Origin: Xestospongia bergquistia
Lineage: Eukaryota; Porifera; Demospongiae; Haplosclerida; Petrosiidae
Assembly: GCA_963965975.1 (NCBI GenBank)
Contig: OZ014415.1
Span: 5,709,001-5,773,000, forward strand
Direction of reading: 5' to 3'
Length of the DNA: 64,000 bases
Of this stretch, positions 38,311 through 49,837 are shown one piece after another. The notes under the pieces were generated by a model that was given only the letters and a program-made list of their open reading frames with translations, ran no database searches and was not told the DNA's origin. Position 1 is the stretch's first letter; each line of letters starts with the position of its first letter. The translations under genes were made by a program, and so were the position numbers.

Positions 38311-39920
38311 AAATGGATGAATAGCCAGTAAATGGATGAACTATATGTAATTAAATGGACGAATTATCAGTAAATGAATGAATTATATGAACAGAAATGG
38401 ATGAATGGTCAGTAAATGTATGAACTCTATAAACATAAATGCACAAATGATCAGTAAATGGATGAATTATATGAATCTCAATGGACAATTGATCAGTGAA
38501 TGGATGAAATATATCAATCTAAATAGCCAAGTGGTTAGTAAATGGATGGATTATATTAATCTAAATGGACGAATGGTCAGTAAATGGATGAATTATATTA
38601 AACTTAATGGATGAATTTTCAGTAAATGGACGAAATACGTTAACATAAATGGACGAATAGCCAGTAAATGGATGAATTATATGAATCTAAATGGACGAAT
38701 GTTCAGTAAATGGATGAATTATATGAACAGAAATGGACAAATGATCAGTGAATGGATGAATTCTATAAGCATAAATGGACAAATGATCAGTGAATGGATG
38801 ACTTACATGAATCTAAATGGACGAATAATCAGTGAATGGATGAGTTATATGAATCTAAATAGACAAATGATCAATGAATGAATTAATTATATCAATCTAA
38901 ATGGACGAATGGTCAGTGAATGGATGGATTATATTAATCTAAGTGGACGAATGGTGAGTAAATGGATGACTTATATGAATCTAAATGAACAAATAATTAG
39001 TGAATGGATGAATTATATGAAAATAAAAGGACGAATTCTTAGTGAATGGATTATATGAATCTAAATGGATGAATGGTCAGTAAATGGATGAATTACATGA
39101 AAAGAAATGGACGAATGGTCAGTAAATGGATGAATTCTATAAAACATAAATGGACGAATGATCAGTAAATGGATGAATTATATGATTCTAAATGGAGGAA
39201 CTATCAGTGAATGGATGAATGATATTCATCTAAATGGACGAATGATCAGCGAATGAATAAATTATATCAATCTAAATGGACAAAAGGTTGGTCAATGGAA
39301 GGATTATATTAATCTAAATGGCGAATGGTCAGTAAATGGATGAATGATTTTAATCTTAAAGGGCAATTGGTCAGTAAATGTATGAAATGCATGAATCTAA
39401 ATGGAGGAATTGTTAATGAATGGATGAATTATACGAACATAAATGCACAAATGATCAGTGAATGGATGAAATATATCTACATAAATGGACGAATAGCCAG
39501 TAAATGGATGAATTATATTAATCTAAATGGACGAATGTTCAGTAAATGGATGAATTCTATAAACATAAATGAAGGAATGATCAGTGAATGGATAAATTAC
39601 ATGAATTAATCTAAATGGACGAATTGTTAGTAAATGGATGAATTATATTAACCTAAATGGATGAAAGGTCTGCAAATGGATCAATTATCTAAACAAAAAT
39701 GGATGAATTATCAGTAAATGGATGAATTATATGTACATAAACGGACAAATGATCAGTAAACAGAAGAATTATATAAACTTAAAAGAACGAATGAACAGTA
39801 AATGAATGAATTATATCAACACATATGGACGAATAGCCAGTAAATGGATGAATTATATTAATCTAAACGGACAAATGTTCAGTAAATCGATGAATTATAT
39901 GAACAGAAATGGACGAATGA
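38311..39920. repeat. 1.6-kb near-identical segment, copy A
   Basis: Matches 41761-43370 base for base as far as I could compare; one difference noted (AATAATTAG near 38993 against AATAATCAG near 42443). The matching ends sharply on both sides, so this is a recent block duplication and not gradual homogenisation. Confidence 0.85.
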
Positions 39921-41760
39921 TCAGTGAATGGATGAATTATATTAATCTAAATGGACGAATGGTCAGTAAATGGTTGGATTATATGAACATAAATGGACGA
40001 ATGATCAGTAAATGGATGAATTCTATAAACATAGAAGGACAAATGATCAGTGAATGGATGAATTATATTAATCTAAATGGACGAATGATCAGTAAAAGGG
40101 TTAATTATATGAACATAAATGGACGAGTTATCTGTAAATGGATGAATTCTATAAACTTAAATGGACGAATGGTCAGTAAATGGATTTATTATATGAACAT
40201 AAATGCACGAATTGTCTGGAAATGGATGAATTATATGAACATAAATGGTCGAATGATCAGTAAATGGATGAATTATATCACTATAAATGGAAGAATAGCC
40301 AGTAAATGGATGAATTATATTAATCTAAACGAATGAATGTTCAGTAAATGGATGAATTATATTAAAAGAAATGGACGAAAGATCAGTAAATGGATGAATT
40401 CTATAAACATAAATGGACGAATGATCAGTAAATGGATTTAATTTACATGAATCTAAATGGATGAATGGTCAGTAAATAGATGAAATATATGAAACTAAAT
40501 GGAGGAATGGTCAGTGAATGGATGAATTATATGAACATAAATGGACGAATGATCAGTAAATGGATGAATTCTATAAACATAGAAGGGCAAATGATCAGTG
40601 AATGGATGAATTATATTAATCTAAATGGACGAATGATCAGTAAAAGGATGAATTATATGAACATAAATGGATGAGTTATCTGTAAATGGATGAATTATAT
40701 GAACTTAAATGGTCGAATGATCAGTAAATGGATGAATTATATCAACATAAATGGAAGAATAGCCAGTAAATGGATTAATTATATTAATCTAAATGAATGA
40801 ATGTTCAGTAAATGGATGAATTATAGGAAAAGAAATGGACAAAAGATCAGTAAATGGATGAATTCTATAAACATAAATGGACAAATGATCAGTAAATGGA
40901 TTTAATTTATATGAATTTAAATGGATGAATGGTCAGTAAATAGATGAAATATATGGAGGAATGGTCAGTGAATGGATGAATTATATGAACATAAATGGAC
41001 AAATGATCAGTAAATGAATGAATTCTATAAACATAAAAGGACGAAATGTCAGTAAATATATGAATTATGTCAACATAAATGGACCAATGGTCAGTAAATG
41101 GATTAATTATATGAACATTAATGGACGAATGGGCAGTAAATGGATTAATTATAGGAACATAAATGGACAAATGATCAGTAAATGGATGAATTACATGAAT
41201 TCATCTTAATGGACGAATGGTCAGTAAATGGATGAATTATATGAATCTAATTAGACGAATGGTCTCTAAATGCATGAATTATCTAAACATAAATAGACAA
41301 ATTTTTAGTAAATGGATGAATTATATCAACATAATGGACGAATGATCAGAAAATACATGAATTATATAAACATAAATGACCGAATTATCAGTAAATGCAT
41401 AAATCACATGAGTTAATCTAAATGGATGAATTGTTAGTAAATGGATGAATTATATGAATCTAAATAGAGGAATGGTCTATAAATGGATGAATTATCTAAA
41501 CATTAATGGACGAATGAACAGTAAATAAATGAATTATATGATTTTAATCTAAATGGATTAATTGTTAGTAAATGGATTAATTATATTAATCTAAATGGAT
41601 GAATGGTCTGTAAATGGATGAATTATCTAGACATAAATGGATGAACAATCAGTAAATGCATGAATTATATAAACATAAATGGACGAATGATCAGTAAATG
41701 CTTGAATTATATAAACATAAATGGATGAATGATCAGTAAATGGATGAATTATATGAACAG

Positions 41761-43370
41761 AAATGGATGAATAGCCAGTAAATGGATGAACTATATGTAA
41801 TTAAATGGACGAATTATCAGTAAATGAATGAATTATATGAACAGAAATGGATGAATGGTCAGTAAATGTATGAACTCTATAAACATAAATGCACAAATGA
41901 TCAGTAAATGGATGAATTATATGAATCTCAATGGACAATTGATCAGTGAATGGATGAAATATATCAATCTAAATAGCCAAGTGGTTAGTAAATGGATGGA
42001 TTATATTAATCTAAATGGACGAATGGTCAGTAAATGGATGAATTATATTAAACTTAATGGATGAATTTTCAGTAAATGGACGAAATACGTTAACATAAAT
42101 GGACGAATAGCCAGTAAATGGATGAATTATATGAATCTAAATGGACGAATGTTCAGTAAATGGATGAATTATATGAACAGAAATGGACAAATGATCAGTG
42201 AATGGATGAATTCTATAAGCATAAATGGACAAATGATCAGTGAATGGATGACTTACATGAATCTAAATGGACGAATAATCAGTGAATGGATGAGTTATAT
42301 GAATCTAAATAGACAAATGATCAATGAATGAATTAATTATATCAATCTAAATGGACGAATGGTCAGTGAATGGATGGATTATATTAATCTAAGTGGACGA
42401 ATGGTGAGTAAATGGATGACTTATATGAATCTAAATGAACAAATAATCAGTGAATGGATGAATTATATGAAAATAAAAGGACGAATTCTTAGTGAATGGA
42501 TTATATGAATCTAAATGGATGAATGGTCAGTAAATGGATGAATTACATGAAAAGAAATGGACGAATGGTCAGTAAATGGATGAATTCTATAAAACATAAA
42601 TGGACGAATGATCAGTAAATGGATGAATTATATGATTCTAAATGGAGGAACTATCAGTGAATGGATGAATGATATTCATCTAAATGGACGAATGATCAGC
42701 GAATGAATAAATTATATCAATCTAAATGGACAAAAGGTTGGTCAATGGAAGGATTATATTAATCTAAATGGCGAATGGTCAGTAAATGGATGAATGATTT
42801 TAATCTTAAAGGGCAATTGGTCAGTAAATGTATGAAATGCATGAATCTAAATGGAGGAATTGTTAATGAATGGATGAATTATACGAACATAAATGCACAA
42901 ATGATCAGTGAATGGATGAAATATATCTACATAAATGGACGAATAGCCAGTAAATGGATGAATTATATTAATCTAAATGGACGAATGTTCAGTAAATGGA
43001 TGAATTCTATAAACATAAATGAAGGAATGATCAGTGAATGGATAAATTACATGAATTAATCTAAATGGACGAATTGTTAGTAAATGGATGAATTATATTA
43101 ACCTAAATGGATGAAAGGTCTGCAAATGGATCAATTATCTAAACAAAAATGGATGAATTATCAGTAAATGGATGAATTATATGTACATAAACGGACAAAT
43201 GATCAGTAAACAGAAGAATTATATAAACTTAAAAGAACGAATGAACAGTAAATGAATGAATTATATCAACACATATGGACGAATAGCCAGTAAATGGATG
43301 AATTATATTAATCTAAACGGACAAATGTTCAGTAAATCGATGAATTATATGAACAGAAATGGACGAATGA
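41761..43370. repeat. 1.6-kb near-identical segment, copy B
   Basis: Second copy of 38311-39920, exactly 3,450 bp to the right. The 1.84 kb between the copies (39921-41760) is array sequence with ordinary divergence. Confidence 0.85.
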
Positions 43371-46300
43371 TAAGTAAATGGATGAATTCTATAAAACATA
43401 AATGGACAAATGATCATTAAATGGATGATTATATGAATCTAAATGGACGAATGATCAGTGAATGGATGAATTATATCAATCTAAATAGATGAACGATCAG
43501 TGAATTGATGAATTATATCAATCTAAATAGACGAATGGTCTGTAAATGGATGAATTATATCAATCGAAATAGACGAATGTTCAGTAAATGAATGAAATAT
43601 ATGAATCTAAATGGAGGAATGGTCAGTAAATGGTTGAATTATATTAATCTTAATGGACGAATGGTCAATAAATGGATGAAAAATATGAATCTAAATGAAC
43701 AAATGGTTAGTAAATGAATGAATTCTATTAATCTAAATGGACGAATAGCAAGTAAATGGATGACTTATATAAATCTAAATGGACGAAAGGTTAATAAATG
43801 GATGAATTATATTAATCTAAATGGACGAATAGCCAGTTAATGGACGACTTATATTAATTTAAATTGGCAAATGGTTAATAAATGCATGAAACATATTAAT
43901 CTAAATGGACAAATGGTCAGTAAATGGATGAAATATATCAATCTATATGGAGGAATTGTCAGTGAATGGATTATTTATATGAATCTAAATGGACGAATGA
44001 TCAGTGAATGGATGAATAATATGAATCTAAATAGACAAATGGTCAGTAAATGGATGGATTATATTAATCTTAAATAGACGAATGGTTAGTAAATGGATGA
44101 ATTATATTAATCTAAATGGACGAATGGTCAGTAAATGGAAGAAATATATGAATATAAATGGAGGAATGGTCAATGAATGGATGAATTATATGAGCATAAA
44201 TGGACGAATGATCAGTAAAGGAATGAATTCTATAAACATAAATGGAGGACTGGTCAGTAAATGGATGAATTATATGAACATAAATGGACGAATGGTCTGT
44301 AAATGGATTAATTATATGAACATAAATGGATGAATGATCAGCAATTGGATGAATTATATGAATTTATCTAAATGGACGAATTGTCAGTAAATGGATGAAA
44401 TATATGAATCTAAATGGACGAATGGTCTGTAAATGGATGAATTATCTAAACATAAATGAACAAATGATCAGTAAATGGATGAATTATCTAAGCATAAATG
44501 GATGAATGATCAGTTAATCCATGAAATATATGAATCTAAATGGAAGAATGGTTAGTGATTGGATGAATTCAATTAATCAAAATGGAGGAATTGTCAGTGA
44601 ATGGATTAATAATATTAACATAAATGGATGAATGATCAGTAAATGGATGAATTCTATAAATGAAATAGACAAATGATGAGTAAATGGATAAATTACTTTA
44701 ATTTAAGTGGACAAATGGTCAGTAAATAGATGAATTATATAAACATAAATGGATGAATGATCAGTAAATGGATGAATTCTACGAAAATAAATGGATGAAT
44801 GATCATTAAAAGCATAAATTCTATAAACATAAATAAACGAATGATCAGTGAATGGATGAATTATTTTAATCTAAATGGACAAATGGTCAGTAAATGGATT
44901 AATTTTATTAATCTAAATGGACGAATGATCAGTAAATGGATGAATTATATGAACAGTAACAAATGAATGATCAGTAAATGCATGAATTCTATAAACATAA
45001 ATGGACGAATGATCAGTAAATGAATGAATTATATGAATCTAAATGGATGAATGAGCAGTGAATGGATGAATTATATGAATCTAAATGGACGAATGGTCAG
45101 TAAATAGATAGATTGTATTAAACTAAATGGACGAATGGTCAGTAAATGGATGAATTATATGAACATAAATGGACGAATGGTCAGTAAATGGATTAATTAT
45201 ATGAACATAGATGGACAAATGATAAGTAAATGGATGAATTCTACAAACATAAATGGATGAATGATCAGTTAATGGATGAATTATTTTAATCTAAATGGAC
45301 AAATGGTCAATAAATGGATGAATTATATTCATCTAAATGGACTAATGATCAGTAAATGTATGAATTATATAAACAGTAATAAATGAATGATCAGTAAATG
45401 GATGAATTCTATAATCGTAAATGGACGAATGATCAGTAAATGGATGAATTATACAAATCTAAGTGGAAAAATGAGTAGTGAATGGATAAATTATATGATT
45501 CTAAATGGAGGAATGGTAGGTAAATGGATGGATTATATTAAACTAAATGGAGAAATGGTCAGTAAATGGATGAAATATATGAATCTAAATGGAGGAATGG
45601 TCAGTGAATGGATGAATTATATGAAGAAAATTGTACGAATGTTCAGGAAATGAAAGAATTCTATAAACGTAAATAAACGATTGATCAGTAAATGGATGAA
45701 TTATATGAACATAAATGGACGAATGGTCAGTAAATGGATTAATTATATGAATATAGATGGACAAATGATCAGTAAATGGATGAATTGCATTAACATAAAT
45801 GGACGAATGATCAGTAAATGGATGGATTATATAAAAATAACTAGATGCATGATCAGTAAATGGATTAATTATATTAATCTAAATGAACGAATGATCAGTA
45901 AATGGATGAATTTTATGAACATAAATGGACAAATGATCAGTAAATGGATGAATTATAGGAATTAATCTAAATGGACGAATTGTTAGTAAATGGATGAATT
46001 ATATGAATCTACATAGATGAATGGTCTGTAAATGGATGAATTATATTAATCTAAATGAACGCATAGCCTGTAAATGGATGAATTATATTAACCTAAATGG
46101 ACGAATGGTCAGTAAATTGATGAATTAAATTAATCGAAATGGACAAATGATTAGTAAATGGATGAATTGTATGAACATAAACGGACGAATGATCAGTAAA
46201 TAGATGAATTATATGAATTAATCTAAATGGACGAATTGTTAGTAAATGGATGAATTATATTAATCTAAATGGACGAATCGTCAGTAAATGGAAGAAATAT

Positions 46301-47945
46301 ATGAATATAAATGGAGGAATGGTCAATGAATGGATTAATTATATGAGCATAAATGGACGAATGATTAGTAAAGGAATGAATTCTATAAACATAAATGGAA
46401 GACTGGTCAGTAAATGGATGAATTATATGAACATAAATGGACGAATGGTCTGTAAATGGATTAATTATATGAACATAAATGGACGAATGATCAGCAATTG
46501 GATGAATTATATGAATTTATCTAAATGGACGAATTGTCAGTAAATGGATGAATTATATGAATCTAAATAGAGGAATGGTCTCAAAATGGATGAATTATCT
46601 AAACATAAAAGGACAAATGATCAGTTAATGGATGAATTGTATCAACATAAATGGACGAATGATCAGCAAATGGATGAATTATATGAATTTATCTAAATGG
46701 ACGAATTGTCAGTAAATGGATGAATTATATGAATCTAAATAGAGGAATGGTCTCAAAATGGATGAATTATCTAAACATAAAAGGACAAATGATCAGTTAA
46801 TGGATGAATTGTATCAACATAAATGGACGAATGATAAGTAAATGGATGAATTATATTAATCTAAATGAACGTATAGCCAGTAAATGGATGAATTATATTA
46901 AACTAAAGGGACTAATTGTCAGTAAATGGATGAATTATATTAATCAAAATGGACAAATGATCAGTAAATGGATGAATTTTATGAATCTACCTAGACGAAT
47001 GATCAGTAAATGGATGAATTATATGAATCTACATAGACGAATGGTCTGTAAATGGATGAATTATCTAAACATAAATGGACGAATGATCAGTCAATGGATG
47101 AATTATATGAACATAAATGGACGAATGATCAGTAAATGGATGAATTATAGGAATTAATTTAAATGAAGAAATTGTTAGTAAATGGATGAATTATATAAAT
47201 CTAAATAGACGAATGGTCTGTAAATAGATGAATTATCAAGACATAAATGGACGAATGATCAGTAAATGTATGAATTACATGAACATAAATGGACGAATGG
47301 TCAATAAATGGATGAATCACATAAACATAATTGGACAAATGATCAGTAAATGGATGAATTATATCAACCTAAATGGACAAATAGCCAGTAAAAGGATGAA
47401 TTAAATGAATCTAAAAGGATGAACCTTCTGTAAATGGATGAATTATATGAACAGAAATGGACAAACGATCAGTAAATGGATGAATTCTATAAACATAAAT
47501 GGACAAATGATCAGTAGATGGATGAATTATATGATTCTAAATGGAGGAATGATCAGTGAATGGATGAATGATATGAATCTAAATGGACGAATGATCAGTG
47601 GATGGATTAGTTATATCAAACTAAATGGACGAATGGTCAGCAAATGGATGGATTATATTAATCGAAATGGACGAGTGGTCAGTAAATGGATGAATTATAT
47701 TAATCTTAATGGACGAATGGTCAGTAAATGGATGAACCATATTCATCTAAATGGAGGAATGGTCTGTAAGTGGATGAATTATATTAATATAAATGGAAGA
47801 ATGGTCATTAAATGGATGAAATACATGAATCTAAATGGAGGAATGGTCAGTAAATGGATGAATTATATGAATCTAAATGGACGAATAGCCAGTAAATGGA
47901 TGAATTATATTAATCTAAATGGGCGAATTGTTAGTAAATGGATGA

Positions 47946-47950
47946 ATTAT
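47946..47950. repeat. Target-site duplication ATTAT, left
   Basis: ATTAT directly before the LTR element, repeated at 53044-53048. Removing the element and one copy restores an ordinary 42-bp monomer. Confidence 0.95.
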
Positions 47951-48284
47951 TGTGAAGGATTAGATAGAAGAGGTATGGTGCTACACGAGCACAGCTAGCC
48001 ACCAAGTTGACAGGGTAATTTTAATATCACAAAAAAGACTAATTTATTACAAAAAGAACAGTGCTTAAATAGTGTACAAAACAAAGAACAGTGTAAATGA
48101 AAAAGTATCACTAGAGAAACTAGCGCTAAGAAATATGTATCAACACACTTAACATAAATTACAAGAACAATAGAGGTGCAAGTAACAATTATTAACACTA
48201 ATCCAAATAAATGATAAATAAAATAACACACACAATAACACTTATCACACACAATAATACTAACATGTCAATGAGTCCATCACA
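47951..48284 (-). repeat. 3' LTR of the retrotransposon
   Basis: 334 bp, the downstream LTR in transcript orientation. It starts TGTGAAGG and ends CCATCACA on the plus strand. Against the other LTR it differs by GCAC/GCTC near 47990, a 7-bp duplication difference, a ~14-bp CA-rich insertion and small changes near the end. Confidence 0.95.
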
Positions 48285-48301
48285 CTCCTCCTTCCTTCTC
48301 C
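48285..48301 (-). other. Polypurine tract
   Basis: GGAGAAGGAAGGAGGAG on the minus strand directly abuts the 3' LTR, the expected position for plus-strand DNA priming. Confidence 0.85.
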
Positions 48302-48302
48302 A

Positions 48303-48322
48303 GCGACAAACTAGTTTGTCGC
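48303..48322. other. Perfect 20-bp palindrome over the RT-RNase H stop codon
   Basis: GCGACAAACTAGTTTGTCGC is its own reverse complement. It encodes the last residues (ATN) and the TAG stop of the RT-RNase H frame, 1 bp upstream of the polypurine tract. In RNA it could only form a hairpin with a very tight loop, or pair between two molecules. Confidence 0.9.
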
Positions 48323-49837
48323 GATTCTGGACAAGGCATCTGCGTTTCCATTTTTAGATCCAGAACGATAGTTTACGACAAAGTGATATGGTTGAAGTGA
48401 TAAACTCCACCTAGTCAATCGCGCATTGTTTTCTTTTAAACGGTCCAGCCATTCCAATGCACGATGATCGGTCTGAATAATAAATTTACGACCCAGCAAA
48501 TAGACTCGAAAAGCATGAGTAGCTAACTTGATAGCTAAACACTCCTTTTCTACAGTTGAATATCTTTGTTTCCTCGGCAATAGCTTTTTACTAAAATACG
48601 CAATTGGATGGTCGTCCTCATCTTCGTCTGTTTGACTTAAAACTGCACCGATTCCACGATCAGAAGCATCAGTTTGTAAAATAAATACTCGGGAAAAATC
48701 AGGAGTTTTTAATACTGGGGCAGAGCATAATAATCTCTTCAGTTCCACAAAGGCTTTCTCACACTGAGGGGTCCATACTACCTTATTGGGAGCAGACTTC
48801 CTCGTGAGATCAGAGAGTACCAATGAGACAGTAGCATATCCCGGGATAAATTTCCGATAGTATCCCGTAAGGCCTAGGAAGGCTCTTACATCTGTCTTCG
48901 AGCCTGGTGTTGGAAATTGTTGCACTGCCTCCACCTTAGTAGTTTCAGGGCAAACCAAACCATTACCCACAACATGTCCCATGTAAGTGCATTGACGCAT
49001 CGCAAATTGGCACTTACTCGGCTTGGCTGTGAGTCCAGCTCTACGTAAACGTTTAAAAATTTCGATTAGGTGGATGAGATGGTCTTCCCATGATCCACTA
49101 AAAACAACTAAGTCGTCCAGATAAACTGCTGTGAATGCACCACAGCCATCAACAAGGTAATCCATCATCCTTTGAAACGTTGCTGGGGCACCCTGTAACC
49201 CAAATGGCATCACATTAAACTGATACAGGCCAAATGATGTGTTAAATGCAGTCTTGGGACGATCTCTTTCAGAAACTGGAACCTGCCAGTATCCACGAGT
49301 CAGATCAAATGTACTGATATATTTACTCTGTCCTAATCCATCAATTAGCTCGTCAATCCTCGGCATCGGATACGCGTCGGACTGTGACACAGAGTTTAAT
49401 TTTCGATAGTCCACACAGAGTCGTAGCGAGCCATCCTTTTTGTTAACGATAACAATTGGGGACGCCCACTCACTTGATGAATGTTCAATAATTCCACCTT
49501 CTAGCATCTGCTGCAGTTCTGCCCTTACCGCATCTCGGTAGGCATGTGGTAGTCTATATGGTGGGAGACAAACAGGTAGGGCTGATCCTGTTTCAATGTG
49601 ATGTACAGTCAAATTCGTCCTCCCCGGTGTATTTTGTAACACATCTGTAAATTGCTTGATCACTTCATAGAGCTTCTCCTTCTGATGAATGTCCAGTTGT
49701 GTCCCAACTAACGGTTGTCCTTCTGGATCCTCATTCCAGACAGGTATCTCTTCCTCTCGGATATCATCATCTATTCCTTCCAGAAAATAGTTAGTTTCGG
49801 ACACTTTAGGAACATGAAATTTCCGCAACATGTTCAC
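48311..49837 (-). CDS. pol: Reverse transcriptase-RNase H polyprotein of the retrotransposon
   Basis: 508 codons counted from a GTG at 49837; the first ATG is at 49831 and the frame is open further upstream. The RT fingers and palm include KKDGSLRLCVDYRKLN (about 133-148), FDLTRGYWQ with catalytic D178, and the YLDD box with D241/D242, followed by the LGLTGYYRKFIP connection. RNase H keeps QTDAS (D390), the E430/E432 region, TDHRALEWL (D457) and NADALSR (D500). All catalytic residues are present. Its first residues (FHVN, just after the overlap) resemble the end of an integrase C-terminal domain, so the frame probably continues from the upstream frame by a -1 shift, or the two were once one frame. 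RT type is Ty3/gypsy. Confidence 0.93.
   Translation of the reverse strand: MNMLRKFHVPKVSETNYFLEGIDDDIREEEIPVWNEDPEGQPLVGTQLDIHQKEKLYEVIKQFTDVLQNTPGRTNLTVHHIETGSALPVCLPPYRLPHAYRDAVRAELQQMLEGGIIEHSSSEWASPIVIVNKKDGSLRLCVDYRKLNSVSQSDAYPMPRIDELIDGLGQSKYISTFDLTRGYWQVPVSERDRPKTAFNTSFGLYQFNVMPFGLQGAPATFQRMMDYLVDGCGAFTAVYLDDLVVFSGSWEDHLIHLIEIFKRLRRAGLTAKPSKCQFAMRQCTYMGHVVGNGLVCPETTKVEAVQQFPTPGSKTDVRAFLGLTGYYRKFIPGYATVSLVLSDLTRKSAPNKVVWTPQCEKAFVELKRLLCSAPVLKTPDFSRVFILQTDASDRGIGAVLSQTDEDEDDHPIAYFSKKLLPRKQRYSTVEKECLAIKLATHAFRVYLLGRKFIIQTDHRALEWLDRLKENNARLTRWSLSLQPYHFVVNYRSGSKNGNADALSRIATN

Larger units (their letters stand above)
18903..47950. repeat. Giant 42-bp minisatellite array, left block (~29 kb)
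   Basis: The monomer is 42 bp, with landmarks GATGAATTATATGAA, then AAATGGACGAATG, then ATCAGTAAATG, repeated head to tail with 5-25% divergence by eye. Common variant sites are ATGAATCTA / ATTAATCTA / ATGAACATA in the first half, TTCTATAAACATA for TTATATGAACATA, and ATGATCAGT / ATGGTCAGT / ATTGTCAGT in the second. Since 42 is divisible by 3, the plus frame reads MNYMNLNGRMISKW and one minus frame reads a theme like HPFTDHSSIYVHII, both stop-free; this explains repetitive open frames of up to about 250 codons. Stops and indels are scattered without regard to frame and no splice or start context is shared, so I do not call a protein. No unique sequence interrupts it until the LTR element. Confidence 0.97.

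Noticed and set aside
18903..47950. CRISPR array
   Set aside because: Repeats are contiguous without spacers and the DNA is from an intron-bearing eukaryote.
20968..47998. Long repetitive open frames in the array (up to about 250 codons) as genes for a repeat protein
   Set aside because: They follow from a 42-bp unit with stop-free frames; they appear on both strands, break at random at CpG transitions, single-base indels and TGG changes, and have no conserved start, signal peptide or splice context.
47995..48252. Open frame inside the LTR (and its partner at 52761-53042)
   Set aside because: AT-rich hydrophobic translation from LTR sequence, interrupted differently in the two LTRs; not a known retroelement product.
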